In this document: positions 1-8,066 of the stretch, in pieces
Numbering within the stretch: the first letter of the stretch is position 1
How the letters are laid out: every line of letters starts with the position of its first letter
NCBI GenBank assembly: GCA_030607765.1
Contig: JAUWJJ010000036.1
Location: 1 to 8,246 of the forward strand
DNA length: 8,246 nt
DNA from: Candidatus Aerophobota bacterium
GTDB lineage: Bacteria > Aerophobota > Aerophobia > Aerophobales > B3-G15
Reading direction: 5' to 3'
Made by a program: the position numbers and the translations under genes
Notes under the pieces: generated by a model
Seen by the model: only the letters and a program-made list of their open reading frames with translations
Told to the model about the DNA's origin: nothing
Database searches by the model: none

Positions 1-1842
1 AGCAAAGGTCAGCCCGGATTGGGTGGCGAAAGCAAATCCTAATTTCTTAATTTTATCCAAAGTATCAACAACGACTACATCCCCAAGGTTTTTCCAAATG
101 TTAGTTATAATTTCAGACAAAACTGATTTATTTATCACTTTGTTTTGAAAAGACATTTTTTCAGGAAGAACTTGATTGAAAATTACTCTCCCTGGCGTAG
201 TTTCCAGCCACTGCCCATTTATGAAAATTTTTATCTTTTCATGTAAACCTACATTTTTCAAATCATAAGCTAAAATTACTTCCTCAAAAGAAGAAAAAGT
301 TCTTCTTGCAACCTCTTCTTCATTCTTCACCACAGTTAAGTAATAGCAACCCAGAGTAATATCCTGAGTTGGAGTAACAATTGGCTCACCATTAGCTGGA
401 GAAAGAATATTATTTTCGGAAAGCATTAAAACCTTCGCCTCCAGCTGGGCCTCGTGAGAAAGGGGAAGATGAACTGCCATTTGATCACCATCAAAGTCAG
501 CGTTAAATGCGGCACAAGCTAAGGGGTGAAGTTGAATTGCATCTCCATCTACCAGGATTGGTTGAAAAGCCTGAATTCCCAAACGATGCAGAGTAGGAGC
601 CCGGTTAAGAAGAACAGGATGACCTTTAACCACCCTTTCCAGTATCTCCCAGACAAAAGGATCCCTCTTTTCTATCAAATCATTGACTCTTTTTATAGTC
701 TCAGCTTTCCCCTCCCTTAAAATTTCTGCTAAAACAAAAGGCCTAAAAAGCTCCAGAGCCATTTTCTCAGGAATACCACATTGAGAAAACTCCAGATGAG
801 GTCCAGGAATAATTACTGCCCTTCCCGAGTAATCAACTCTCTTACCTAAAAGATTCTGGCGAAATCTACCCTGCTTCCCCTTTATTATCTCTCCTAAAGA
901 TTTAAGAGGTCTGCCAGCGGAACCCAGTATAGGTTGGGGAAGATTTTCATTCTCAAAAAGAGCATCTACTGCCTGTTGAAGCATCTTTTTCTCATTCTGA
1001 ATAATTATTCGAGGAGCACCTATTTCTAAAAGATACTTAAGGCGATTATTTCTATTAATTATCCGACGATACAGATCATTTAAATCTGAATTAGCAAATA
1101 TACCACTTTCCAGTTGAACCATAGGACGAAAATCAGGAGGAATTACAGGAATAACTTTCAAGACCATCCATTCCGGTTTATTCCCTGAGCGGAGGAAATT
1201 ATCTACTACTTTCAATCGCTTTATCAGTTTTATTCTTTCTCCTTTTTTAGTTCCCTTTTGAAGAAATTTCTCTTTTAAATCTTGCTTTAAATTTTCCAGT
1301 TTTATGTCCTGCAAGACTTTTAGTATAGCTTCTGCTCCAGTTCCTACCTGAAAAGAACCCTCTTTGTAAACCTCTTTATAATGCCTGCATTCCTCATCTT
1401 CTAATAATTGCAATGGTTTCAGAGAAGTCCCTTTGGGATCGATCACTAAATAATTTATGAAATAAACCACCCTTTCTAAATCGCTCTTTCTCATCCCCAA
1501 TAAATGAGGAAGATACTTTTTTGTATACCAAATATGGGCAACAGGGGCAGCTAATTTAATATGCCCCATCCTTTCTCGTCTAACCTTGGAGGAAGTAACT
1601 TCTACTCCACACCTCTCGCATATAACTCCTTTGTATTTCATCTTTCTATATTTACCACAGTAACACTCGTAACTCTTACTAGGACCAAAGATTTGCTCAC
1701 AAAAAAGACCACCTCTCTCAGGCCTAAAAGTCCTGTAATTAATGGTATCGGTTTTCCTTACCTCTCCGTAAGACCATCCTTTCATTTCCTCAGGAGAAGC
1801 CATTCTTATTTTGATTTTGCTAACATCATTAGTTTCCCACAA
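1..1842 (-). CDS. rpoC: RNA polymerase subunit beta' (RpoC), N-terminal 614 codons, cut by window edge
   Basis: This is the amino-terminal half of the catalytic beta' subunit of RNA polymerase. Seen in the translation: the zinc-binding Cys quartet C60, C62, C75 and C78 (C-x-C ... C-x-x-C followed by GVE); the switch-region motif GKRVDYSGR at about 333-341; [14 protein letters not shown] shortly before the active site; and the Mg-binding loop NADFDGD at 447-453 (bases 484-504), whose aspartates 449, 451 and 453 match E. coli D460, D462 and D464. The last visible residues (ATQSGLTFA) enter the trigger-loop region, so roughly half the gene lies beyond the left edge. The start is inferred to be TTG at 1840-1842, because TAGGAGG at 1849-1855 lies 6 bases upstream. 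The first in-frame ATG (codon 14, bases 1801-1803) has no such site. The nearer GTG at 1836-1838 is in another frame and hits a stop after three codons. The rpoB stop lies 16 bases upstream, so the two genes are probably translated as a coupled pair. Confidence 0.97.
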   Translation of the reverse strand, partial: MWETNDVSKIKIRMASPEEMKGWSYGEVRKTDTINYRTFRPERGGLFCEQIFGPSKSYECYCGKYRKMKYKGVICERCGVEVTSSKVRRERMGHIKLAAPVAHIWYTKKYLPHLLGMRKSDLERVVYFINYLVIDPKGTSLKPLQLLEDEECRHYKEVYKEGSFQVGTGAEAILKVLQDIKLENLKQDLKEKFLQKGTKKGERIKLIKRLKVVDNFLRSGNKPEWMVLKVIPVIPPDFRPMVQLESGIFANSDLNDLYRRIINRNNRLKYLLEIGAPRIIIQNEKKMLQQAVDALFENENLPQPILGSAGRPLKSLGEIIKGKQGRFRQNLLGKRVDYSGRAVIIPGPHLEFSQCGIPEKMALELFRPFVLAEILREGKAETIKRVNDLIEKRDPFVWEILERVVKGHPVLLNRAPTLHRLGIQAFQPILVDGDAIQLHPLACAAFNADFDGDQMAVHLPLSHEAQLEAKVLMLSENNILSPANGEPIVTPTQDITLGCYYLTVVKNEEEVARRTFSSFEEVILAYDLKNVGLHEKIKIFINGQWLETTPGRVIFNQVLPEKMSFQNKVINKSVLSEIITNIWKNLGDVVVVDTLDKIKKLGFAFATQSGLTFA

Positions 1843-1848
1843 TTCAAA

Positions 1849-1855
1849 CCTCCTA
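1849..1855 (-). promoter_or_regulatory. Ribosome binding site of rpoC, deciding its TTG start
   Basis: TAGGAGG lies in the short gap after the rpoB stop (1859-1861), 6 bases before TTG at 1840-1842. It is a near-perfect anti-16S match and is the main reason for preferring this TTG over the ATG 13 codons downstream. Confidence 0.8.
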
Positions 1856-1858
1856 AGT

Positions 1859-4800
1859 TTACTCCCCTTCTTCCATACTTTTAATGGAAGTTCTCTTTCC
1901 GTTTTTCCAGAATTCTAAAGATAATCCCAGAGATTGAAGTTCTTTAATTAAAACCTTCAGGGATTCCGGAGTTTCTGTCTCTAAAAGATTTTCTCCCTTT
2001 ATTATTTGCTCATGTATTCGGGTTCTAGCCTGCAAATCATCTGATTTTCCAGTAAGCATTTCCTGAAGAGTGTAAGCTGCTCCATAACCTTCCAGAGCCC
2101 ATACTTCCATTTCACCAAACCTCTGTCCTCCTTGCCTAGATTTACCTCCTAAGGGTTGCTGGGTAATTAAAGCGTAAGGCCCTGTTGAGCGAGTATGCAG
2201 TTTTTCTTCGGCTATATGCATCAATTTCATTATATACATATAACCCACAGCTATTGGATGATGGAAAGGCTCTCCAGTTCTACCATCATAAAGAGTTACC
2301 TTACCTGACTCTGGTAAAAATGCTCTTTTTAAAAGCTTTCTTATTTCTTCTTCCCCGGGACTCTCAAAAATTGGACATATCATTTGTACACCTAACTGTT
2401 TGGCTACCCACCCCAGATGAAGTTCAAAAATTTGGCCAATATTCATTCGAGAAGGAACGCCTAAGGGATTCAACACCATCTCTACCGGGGTGCCGTCGGG
2501 AAGATAGGGCATATCTTCTTCGGAAAGTATTCTACCTACAACTCCCTTATTTCCATGACGACCAGATAGTTTATCTCCTGCACTAATCTTCCGCCCGAGC
2601 GCTACGTAAATTTTCACTCTCTCTTTAACATCGGGGGGGAGGATACCACTCTCCCGAGGAAACACTTTAACCCCAATTACTTTCCCTCTGATACCATGGG
2701 GTACTCTCAAAGAGTTATCCTTAACTTTTTGAGCTTTCTCTCCAAAAATACTGCGGAGCAATTTCTCCTCAGGAGTTAGCTTTACTTCTATCTGAGGAGT
2801 TACTTTACCCACTAAAATATCTCCAGAGGAAACCTCAGCTCCCATTCTGATTATTCCATTTTCATCTAAATCTTTCAAAGAAGCTTCATCCACATTAGGG
2901 ATATCGGCAGTTATTTCCTCTGTTCCTGATTTTAACTCCTTAGCCTCTACCTGAAATTCTTCAATATGAATGGAAGTAAAAACATCTTCTTTTACTAATT
3001 TCTCACTAATTAAAATTGCATCCTCAAAGTTGTATCCTTCCCAGGGCATAAAAGCCACCAAAATATTTCTACCCAAAGAGAGCTTCCCTTTATGAATAGC
3101 CGGGCCATCGGTAATAAAATCTCCTTCTTTTACCATTTCGCCCTTTTCCACAATGGGTCTTTGATCTATACAAGTTCTCTGATTAGACCTCTTGTATCTC
3201 ATTAAAGAATAAGTATCTATTCTCCGGGAGCTTTTTTTTATTTTTATCTTGGTGGCATCTACATAGATAACCTTTCCCCCTCTTTTAGCCCTTTGAAAAG
3301 TTAAAGAGTCCTGAGCTATTTTACCCTCCATCCCTGTTTGAATTAAAGGTTGCTCCAGATTTTCTAAGGGAACAGCTTGCCTTTGCATATTTGATCCCAT
3401 TAAAGCTCGGTTAGCATCATTGTGCTCCAAAAAAGGTACCAAAGAAGTGGTTACACTAACTATCTGCTTAGGAGAGACATCTATATAATCTACCTCTTGA
3501 GGGGAAACAGCTATTATTTCTCCTTGATATCGAGCTATTATGTGGGACTTGGTGAAATTTCCCTGGTTATCTACTACACCACACCCTGCTATATGATACA
3601 TATCTTCCTTTCTGGCATCAAGATAATCTATTTCTTCCGTTGCCTTGCCATTTCTAACTCTTCTATAAGGAGTCTCTAAAAACCCAAGTTCATTTACTCG
3701 GGCGTAAGTACACGGAGAAACTATAAGCCCTATATTCTGACCTTCTGGAGTTTCAATAGGACATACGCGTCCATAGTGAGAATAATGGATATCTCTAACT
3801 TCTTCTTTAGCTTGAACCCTGGTTAAACCTCCTGGACCTAAAGCTGATAATCTACGTTTATGGGTTAGCTCAGCCAAAGGATTAGTTTGATCAAGATATT
3901 GAGAAAGACGACCTGTATGAAAAAAACTCTGTATTGCTCCCCTTAAAAATCGAGTGTTAACTAAGGAACGTGGAGTAACTGTTTCAGGATCCTGAATGCT
4001 CATTCGTTGTTGAACTATTCTGGACAGGCGAGCTAATCCGATACGAATCTGTTCAGCTAAGAGGTCCCCCACTCTTCTCACCCTTCTATAGGAAAGATGA
4101 TCTAAGCTTTTAAGCTCTCTTGTCTCTCGATTCATCTTAAGTAGAAACTTCATAACTCCTACAACATCCTCTACTTGAAGAATCATACTATTCCAGTGAG
4201 TATTTAGACCTAATTCTTTATTGATTTGATACCTACCTGTTTTACTTAGATTGTATCCTCGAGAATCAAAGAAAGTTTTCTCAAATACCTGTTTAGCTGA
4301 TTCAAACACTAAAGGACGACCAGGTCTCAAACACTGATAAATTCTAAAAAGAGCTTCCCGAGAAGATTTTGTTCCATCCTCCTCAAAAGTTCGCTTTAGA
4401 ATCTCCCTGTCTTGAGGATGGGGAAACTCCTTTAAAATCTGCTCAGGACTTGTTCCCAGAGCTCTCAAGAAAAGAGTAACCAACATTCTCTTCCCCCGAT
4501 TGATACGAAAGTATAAAAGACTATCTTTAATCTCAAAATCTAACCAGTTTCCTCGTTGGGGAACAACCCTTGCTTTACAAAATAGTTTCCCTCCACTGGA
4601 CCCCGAAGTATCTTCTTCAAAAAATACCCCTGGTGCTCTTTGCAACTGATTAACTACTATTCTCTGCGTCCCATTAATGATAAAACTCCCCTCATCAGTC
4701 ATTAAAGGCATGTCACCTAAATAAACTTCCTCCTCCATCACTTTTCCAGTTTCTTTATTGTTCAACCTCAGTGTCACATATAAGGGAAGTGTATAGGAAA

Positions 4801-5059
4801 GTTCTTCTTCCTCGCATTTCTCTAAATCATGCTGTGGTTTGCCAAAGCGATATCCTACAAAATCCAGAACTATTTTGCCATTGTAACTTTCCATAGGAAA
4901 GATATCTGAAAAAACAGACTGTAGTCCTTCTCTTTTTCTCTTCTTAGGTAAGATATTCCTTTGAAGAAAAGAGTCGTAAGAGATTCTTTGTAATTCTAAC
5001 AAATCAGGTATATCTACAATGGAAGGATATTTGCTAAAATCTATAACTTTTGCTTCCAA
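1859..5059 (-). CDS. rpoB: RNA polymerase subunit beta (RpoB), complete, 1066 aa
   Basis: Beta subunit of RNA polymerase, which forms one pincer of the clamp, part of the active centre and the rifampicin pocket. The translation is collinear with RpoB from the N-terminal IVDIPDLLELQ...SFLQ motif to the C-terminal GGKSRQGGQRFGEMEVWALE clamp-anchoring motif and VLIKELQSLGL. The rifampicin cluster is at about 381-407 (HTGRLSQYLDQ...HKRRLSALG). Active-centre residues include E679-D680 in GYNFEDAIL, and K830 and K838 in GDKLSGRHGNKG, equivalent to E. coli K1065 and K1073. At 1066 residues it is short. Both large E. coli insertions are missing, and the acidic C-terminal tail of Firmicutes RpoB is almost absent. 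The start is TTG (5057-5059), with AAGGGAG 6 bases upstream. The rplL stop is 31 bases away, and this spacer shows no hairpin, unlike the attenuator-bearing rplL-rpoB spacer of E. coli. It ends with TAA at 1859-1861. Confidence 0.98.
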   Translation of the reverse strand: MEAKVIDFSKYPSIVDIPDLLELQRISYDSFLQRNILPKKRKREGLQSVFSDIFPMESYNGKIVLDFVGYRFGKPQHDLEKCEEEELSYTLPLYVTLRLNNKETGKVMEEEVYLGDMPLMTDEGSFIINGTQRIVVNQLQRAPGVFFEEDTSGSSGGKLFCKARVVPQRGNWLDFEIKDSLLYFRINRGKRMLVTLFLRALGTSPEQILKEFPHPQDREILKRTFEEDGTKSSREALFRIYQCLRPGRPLVFESAKQVFEKTFFDSRGYNLSKTGRYQINKELGLNTHWNSMILQVEDVVGVMKFLLKMNRETRELKSLDHLSYRRVRRVGDLLAEQIRIGLARLSRIVQQRMSIQDPETVTPRSLVNTRFLRGAIQSFFHTGRLSQYLDQTNPLAELTHKRRLSALGPGGLTRVQAKEEVRDIHYSHYGRVCPIETPEGQNIGLIVSPCTYARVNELGFLETPYRRVRNGKATEEIDYLDARKEDMYHIAGCGVVDNQGNFTKSHIIARYQGEIIAVSPQEVDYIDVSPKQIVSVTTSLVPFLEHNDANRALMGSNMQRQAVPLENLEQPLIQTGMEGKIAQDSLTFQRAKRGGKVIYVDATKIKIKKSSRRIDTYSLMRYKRSNQRTCIDQRPIVEKGEMVKEGDFITDGPAIHKGKLSLGRNILVAFMPWEGYNFEDAILISEKLVKEDVFTSIHIEEFQVEAKELKSGTEEITADIPNVDEASLKDLDENGIIRMGAEVSSGDILVGKVTPQIEVKLTPEEKLLRSIFGEKAQKVKDNSLRVPHGIRGKVIGVKVFPRESGILPPDVKERVKIYVALGRKISAGDKLSGRHGNKGVVGRILSEEDMPYLPDGTPVEMVLNPLGVPSRMNIGQIFELHLGWVAKQLGVQMICPIFESPGEEEIRKLLKRAFLPESGKVTLYDGRTGEPFHHPIAVGYMYIMKLMHIAEEKLHTRSTGPYALITQQPLGGKSRQGGQRFGEMEVWALEGYGAAYTLQEMLTGKSDDLQARTRIHEQIIKGENLLETETPESLKVLIKELQSLGLSLEFWKNGKRTSIKSMEEGE

Positions 5060-5065
5060 TATTTA

Positions 5066-5072
5066 CTCCCTT
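5066..5072 (-). promoter_or_regulatory. Ribosome binding site of rpoB, deciding its TTG start
   Basis: AAGGGAG lies 6 bases upstream of TTG at 5057-5059, within the 31-base rplL-rpoB gap. No ATG in the rpoB frame lies nearby upstream of the conserved N-terminal motif, so the TTG is the natural start. Confidence 0.75.
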
Positions 5073-5090
5073 AAAAGTTAAATCCAAATT

Positions 5091-5525
5091 TTATTTTAGT
5101 TCTACTTTAGCTCCCACAGCTTCTAAAGTCTGTTTTATTTTAAGAGCCTCTTCCTTAGTTACACCTTCTTTAACTGGCTTAGGAGCCTGCTCTACCAAAT
5201 CTTTAGCTTCTTTTAAACCCAAGGATGTAAGTTTTCTCACCTCTTTAATTACCTGAATCTTCTTGGGACCTATTTCACCAAGGATTACATTAAATTCTGT
5301 TTTTTCTTCCTCTTTAGGTTTCTCTTGAGCAGCAGGAGTGGCAGCTGTAGCTACCTGAGCAGGTGCCGCTTGAACTCCAAATTTTTCCTCCAGTTCTTTT
5401 ACTAATTCCGATAACTCCAATACATTCATCTGCTCAATAACTTCAATAATCTGCTCCTTCTTCCCCATTTTTTGAACTTTTCCTTTTTTTTCGGTATCAG
5501 GAACCTTTTTTACTTTGGCTGGCAT
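5091..5525 (-). CDS. rplL: Ribosomal protein L7/L12, 144 aa, own start inside the L10 frame
   Basis: L7/L12 (bL12) forms the dimers of the 50S stalk that recruit and stimulate translational GTPases. From its own ATG (5523-5525), residues about 20-52 are the dimerisation domain ([28 protein letters not shown]). An Ala/Pro-rich hinge follows ([15 protein letters not shown], then EKPKEEEK). The C-terminal factor-binding domain (about 78-144) is canonical, with [29 protein letters not shown] and AVGAKVELK. The strong GAGGAGG site 7 bases upstream supports this start even though the frame is open from rplJ. The N-terminus carries about 19 extra Lys-rich residues compared with the usual family. A second ATG at 5466-5468 (codon 20) would give a standard 125-residue protein but has a weaker, distant GGA site. 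Usual stoichiometry needs several L12 copies per L10, and the internal start would supply them. It ends with TAA at 5091-5093. Confidence 0.95.
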   Translation of the reverse strand: MPAKVKKVPDTEKKGKVQKMGKKEQIIEVIEQMNVLELSELVKELEEKFGVQAAPAQVATAATPAAQEKPKEEEKTEFNVILGEIGPKKIQVIKEVRKLTSLGLKEAKDLVEQAPKPVKEGVTKEEALKIKQTLEAVGAKVELK

Positions 5526-6047
5526 AGATAAACCTCCTCTTTGCTCTAAAATATATTTTATAACTAAAATGAAGTTAATTAAAGGATGATTTAAAACTCT
5601 AATTAATCTTCTCGAAAGAAATTGCAGTAGGAATATAAATTGAGATAAAAGAACAGATTTTGGAAGTAATTCTGCAAGATAAAGAAATTTATTTTTATCT
5701 AACAGATAATTTCCTAAAATACCCCCTTTAATTTTCAAATTGGAATGTTCGGACATAAATTCCTTAATTACCTTGGCTGATTTCAAAGGTTCGCCCTGAA
5801 CAAAAATTATACCAGTAGGTCCGCAGAAAAAACCGCTCAACATCTCTAATTTAGCTTTTTTTAAAGCTCGATTAGCTAAAGTATTTTTAATTACTTGGAA
5901 GAAAGCTTCATTTTCCTTTAATTTTTTTCGAAAATCGGTAAGTTCAACTACTGTTAACCCACGATAACCTACAATAAAAGACGCCTTACTTTTCAAAAGA
6001 GTATCTTTCACTATCGCTGTTAACTGTTTTTTCTCATCTAATTTCAT
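5091..6047 (-). CDS. rplJ: Ribosomal protein L10 whose frame runs without a stop into L7/L12 (318 codons)
   Basis: Codons 1-174 encode L10 (uL10), which anchors L7/L12 dimers on the 50S stalk. Seen: the N-terminal rRNA-binding part with [19 protein letters not shown] and [14 protein letters not shown], then [17 protein letters not shown], and the C-terminal helix that binds L7/L12 (about 135-170, ending [20 protein letters not shown]). No stop codon follows. The frame translates the rplL ribosome binding site as QRGGLS and enters the L7/L12 methionine as codon 175. Family L10 proteins are usually about 165-180 residues, so a stop would be expected near codon 167-174. Possible explanations are a true L10-L12 fusion with an extra internal start, a recent point loss of the stop, or a one-base assembly error. 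Removing one base of the A4 run at 5548-5551 (plus-strand sense) would create TAG right after KYI. The ATG start (6045-6047) is 1 base after the rplA stop and has only a weak AGGA about 12 bases upstream, which suggests coupling to rplA. Confidence 0.9.
   Translation of the reverse strand: MKLDEKKQLTAIVKDTLLKSKASFIVGYRGLTVVELTDFRKKLKENEAFFQVIKNTLANRALKKAKLEMLSGFFCGPTGIIFVQGEPLKSAKVIKEFMSEHSNLKIKGGILGNYLLDKNKFLYLAELLPKSVLLSQFIFLLQFLSRRLIRVLNHPLINFILVIKYILEQRGGLSMPAKVKKVPDTEKKGKVQKMGKKEQIIEVIEQMNVLELSELVKELEEKFGVQAAPAQVATAATPAAQEKPKEEEKTEFNVILGEIGPKKIQVIKEVRKLTSLGLKEAKDLVEQAPKPVKEGVTKEEALKIKQTLEAVGAKVELK
5533..5539 (-). promoter_or_regulatory. Strong ribosome binding site of rplL inside the open L10 frame
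   Basis: GAGGAGG lies 7 bases before ATG 5523-5525. It is read in the L10 frame as part of Gln-Arg-Gly-Gly. It shows that free L7/L12 can be made by internal initiation whether or not the longer L10-L12 frame is translated. Confidence 0.8.
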
Positions 6048-6048
6048 T

Positions 6049-6747
6049 TTACTTATTATTCCTGTGTTCCAGGTAAACCTTTATCCCCGGTCCCATAGTA
6101 GAGGAAAGAAAAACACTTTTCACATATTTTCCCTTTACTGTGGAAGGTTTATCTCTTTCCAAGGCTTTCAAAAGAACCTCAAAATTTTCCAGGAGAGCTT
6201 CATCATCAAAAGAAACTTTCCCTAAGGGAGTATGAACTACCCCGGTAGCATCATTTCTGTACTCTATTTTACCTTTTTTTAATTCTTCTACTACCCGAGC
6301 AGGCTCATCAGTTACTGTACCTACCTTGGGAGAAGGCATCAAACCTTTAGGACCAAGGATTCGCCCTAATTTAGCTACTGTCCTCATCATCTCTGGAGTA
6401 GAAACCACGGCATCGAAATCCAACCATCCCCCTTGAATTTTTTCAACCAAATCCTCTCCGCCAATAAACTCTGCTCCCGCTTGTTTAGCTGCCTCAGCTT
6501 TATCTCCTGCAGCAAAAACTACCACTTTAACTGACTTTCCCAATCCTCGAGGAAGTACCACCGTTCCTCTTATTCTTTCCCCTTTCTTCTTAGGTTTTAT
6601 GTTCAAAGCCACAGCTATCTCCACAGTTTCCTCAAAATTGCGAGAAGATATCTCCTTAATAAGACTTACAGCTTCAGCGGGAGTGTACCTTCGGTTAGTA
6701 TCCACCTTCTTTTCAGCTAAAAGATACTTTTTACTTCTTTTAGACAT
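6049..6747 (-). CDS. rplA: Ribosomal protein L1
   Basis: L1 (uL1) binds 23S rRNA at the L1 stalk, helps release deacylated tRNA from the E site, and in many bacteria represses its own operon. The 232 residues match the usual length of about 230. Family motifs seen: [12 protein letters not shown] near 21-32; [12 protein letters not shown] near 59-70; [33 protein letters not shown] through the middle domain; [25 protein letters not shown] at about 121-145; and the C-terminal STMGPGIKV. The ATG is at 6745-6747, with GAGGAG 9 bases upstream. That site is formed by the last Glu-Glu codons of rplK, so initiation is tied to the end of L11 translation. The gap to rplK is 6 bases, and its TAA lies 1 base before the rplJ start. 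Any L10-binding mRNA site ahead of rplJ would have to lie inside this coding sequence. Confidence 0.98.
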   Translation of the reverse strand: MSKRSKKYLLAEKKVDTNRRYTPAEAVSLIKEISSRNFEETVEIAVALNIKPKKKGERIRGTVVLPRGLGKSVKVVVFAAGDKAEAAKQAGAEFIGGEDLVEKIQGGWLDFDAVVSTPEMMRTVAKLGRILGPKGLMPSPKVGTVTDEPARVVEELKKGKIEYRNDATGVVHTPLGKVSFDDEALLENFEVLLKALERDKPSTVKGKYVKSVFLSSTMGPGIKVYLEHRNNK

Positions 6748-6753
6748 AGCTGA

Positions 6754-7185
6754 TTACTCCTCTATCTCCAATCCCATATTTTTGGCTGTTCCCTCAATAA
6801 TCTTCATAGCCTCTTTTAGTCCGTAGGCATTTAAATCTGGCATTTTAATCTTAGCTATTTCTTCAACATCTTTCTTTTTTACCTTACCCACCTTTCTCTT
6901 GTTAGGTTCCCCAGAACCCTTTTCAATATTAGCTGCCTTTTTAAGTAAGGAAGCGGCAGGGGGCGTCTTCAATTCAAAGGTAAAGGAACGATCCTTATAA
7001 ATGGTTATCAATACAGGAATTATAATATCTTCTTTACCTTTGGTTTTTTCGTTAAAAGACTTACAAAAATTCATTATATTTACTCCGTGTTGACCCAAAG
7101 CTGGACCAACAGGAGGAGCTGGGTTTGCTTTCCCTGCGGGAATTTGAAGTTTAATCTGTGCCTCGATAGACTTTTTGGCCATCAT
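6754..7185 (-). CDS. rplK: Ribosomal protein L11
   Basis: L11 (uL11) sits at the base of the L7/L12 stalk on the GTPase-associated 23S rRNA region. It is part of the thiostrepton site and is needed for RelA activation in bacteria that have RelA. The 143 codons match the usual 140-145. The N-terminal domain shows the Pro-rich [26 protein letters not shown] segment (residues about 16-41), and the C-terminal rRNA-binding domain shows [24 protein letters not shown], and a final helix ending [12 protein letters not shown]. Two ATGs are in tandem at 7183-7185 and 7180-7182. The first overlaps the nusG stop in an ATGA arrangement. The family consensus begins MAKK, and GGAG at 7191-7194 is 8 bases from the second ATG but only 5 from the first, so the second may be the true start (142 residues). 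There is no spacer ahead of the gene for an L1-binding leader. Confidence 0.98.
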   Translation of the reverse strand: MMAKKSIEAQIKLQIPAGKANPAPPVGPALGQHGVNIMNFCKSFNEKTKGKEDIIIPVLITIYKDRSFTFELKTPPAASLLKKAANIEKGSGEPNKRKVGKVKKKDVEEIAKIKMPDLNAYGLKEAMKIIEGTAKNMGLEIEE

Positions 7186-7718
7186 AGCTTCTCCACATTA
7201 ATATATTCTAACTCTACAGGGGTTTCCCGTCCGAAAATTAAAACCAAAACCTTAAGCCTCTGTTGTTGAGGATTTACCTCGGTAATCTCTCCCTGGAAAT
7301 TAGCGAAGGGTCCTTTAGTTATGCGAATGGTTTCTCCAATCTCAAAAACCACTCCGGGTTTAGGTTTCTTCTCTAAAAGTCCCATTCGATATTCAACATT
7401 ATCTATTTCTTTTTTATCCAAAGAGACAGGTTGACTTCTGGGGCCCACAAAACCACTAACTCCAGGAGTATTACTAATTACATACCTTGTTTCATCAGTA
7501 AGTTCGGCTTCTATCAGTATATATCCGGGAAAGAACTTTCTTTTATATATTCTTCTTTTCCCATTTCTAACTTCAGCTATTCTTTCCTTGGGAATTAAAA
7601 TTCGAGATATTTTATCCTTTACTCCAAATGACTCAATCCTTTGCTCAAGATTTTTCTTTACTCTATCTTCCTGCCCCGCATAAGTATGAAGAGCATACCA
7701 CCTTTTGACCATTTTCAT
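7182..7718 (-). CDS. nusG: Transcription termination/antitermination factor NusG
   Basis: NusG binds the beta' clamp helices of elongating RNA polymerase through its NGN domain. Through its KOW domain it contacts Rho or ribosomal protein S10, linking transcription to termination or translation. The 178 residues match the family. Seen: the NGN domain, beginning [12 protein letters not shown] and continuing with [15 protein letters not shown] and [10 protein letters not shown]; a linker around 110-120; and a C-terminal KOW domain with [18 protein letters not shown] and the terminal VEKL. The first ATG (7716-7718) overlaps the secE TGA stop (7715-7717) by ATGA. A second ATG two codons later (7710-7712) is better spaced from AGGA and would give the more typical MVKRWY start, so the true N-terminus is uncertain by two residues. 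Its TGA overlaps the first rplK ATG. No insertion of the RfaH or NusG-paralogue kind is present. Confidence 0.97.
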   Translation of the reverse strand: MKMVKRWYALHTYAGQEDRVKKNLEQRIESFGVKDKISRILIPKERIAEVRNGKRRIYKRKFFPGYILIEAELTDETRYVISNTPGVSGFVGPRSQPVSLDKKEIDNVEYRMGLLEKKPKPGVVFEIGETIRITKGPFANFQGEITEVNPQQQRLKVLVLIFGRETPVELEYINVEKL

Positions 7719-7900
7719 CCTAAGAAAATTCTCAAAATCTGGAGGAATACCACATCAATTCCTCCTATAACAATGGAAAAAACAATTATAGCAGCTACAG
7801 CGACAATGGTTGATTTTATAATTTCACTTCGTGTAGGCCAGGTAACTTTTTTTAACTCAGCTCTAACTAAACGAAGAAAACTTTTTATTTTATTAGTCAT
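7715..7900 (-). CDS. secE: Preprotein translocase subunit SecE (61 aa, single membrane span)
   Basis: SecE clamps the two halves of the SecY channel in the inner membrane and is essential for Sec-dependent export. The 61-residue protein is the short single-span form typical of most bacteria, unlike the three-span E. coli form. Seen: an amphipathic N-terminal helix with the hallmark ELKKVTWPTRSEI (about 15-27), then one hydrophobic segment STIVAVAAIIVFSIVIGGIDVVF at about 30-52. The ATG (7898-7900) has AGGGA (7908-7912) 7 bases upstream. The TGA stop overlaps the nusG ATG. It is the first protein gene of the operon visible here and lies downstream of the repeat-containing spacer that should carry its promoter. 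Confidence 0.97.
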   Translation of the reverse strand: MTNKIKSFLRLVRAELKKVTWPTRSEIIKSTIVAVAAIIVFSIVIGGIDVVFLQILRIFLG

Positions 7901-7942
7901 TTAAAAATCCCTATTTTTATAAGAGTAATGTTAAAACTTAAC

Positions 7943-8039
7943 CACAGAGGACACAGAGAATTGTAATTAGTAATAAGTGATGAGTAATAAGGTTTCTACA
8001 CATTACATATCACTTCTCACATCTTATATACCCTCTGTG
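7943..8039. repeat. Nested imperfect palindrome upstream of secE
   Basis: The outer arms are CACAGAGG at 7943-7950 and its exact reverse complement CCTCTGTG at 8032-8039. The inner arms at 7975-7988 (AAGTGATGAGTAAT) and 8002-8015 pair at 12 of 14 positions around a 13-base loop. Between them, AGTAATAAG occurs twice in direct orientation (7969-7977 and 7983-7991). The structure resembles a degenerate miniature mobile element or a dispersed intergenic repeat. I see no terminal target duplication. On the minus-strand transcript it could fold in the 5' leader of secE. Confidence 0.55.
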
Positions 8040-8066
8040 ATCTCCTATGAGAATTATCCTCATTTA

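Noticed and set aside
1561..1884. 107-codon plus-strand open frame
   Set aside because: It is antisense to the rpoC start and the rpoB end. The product has no recognisable domain, and the opposite strand encodes conserved RpoC.
2185..2586. 133-codon plus-strand open frame
   Set aside because: It lies wholly antisense to the most conserved part of rpoB and has no ribosome binding site or family motif.
3422..3679. 85-codon plus-strand open frame rich in Tyr/Ile
   Set aside because: It is an antisense shadow of rpoB; its composition reflects the complement of AT-rich codons.
1859..5059. RpoB truncated because it is only 1066 residues
   Set aside because: All conserved regions from the N-terminal to the C-terminal motifs are present in order. 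The shortness comes from missing lineage-specific insertions and tail.
7960..7965. TACAAT as a -10 box for the secE operon
   Set aside because: No acceptable -35 hexamer lies 16-18 bases upstream, and AT-rich spacers yield such hexamers by chance.
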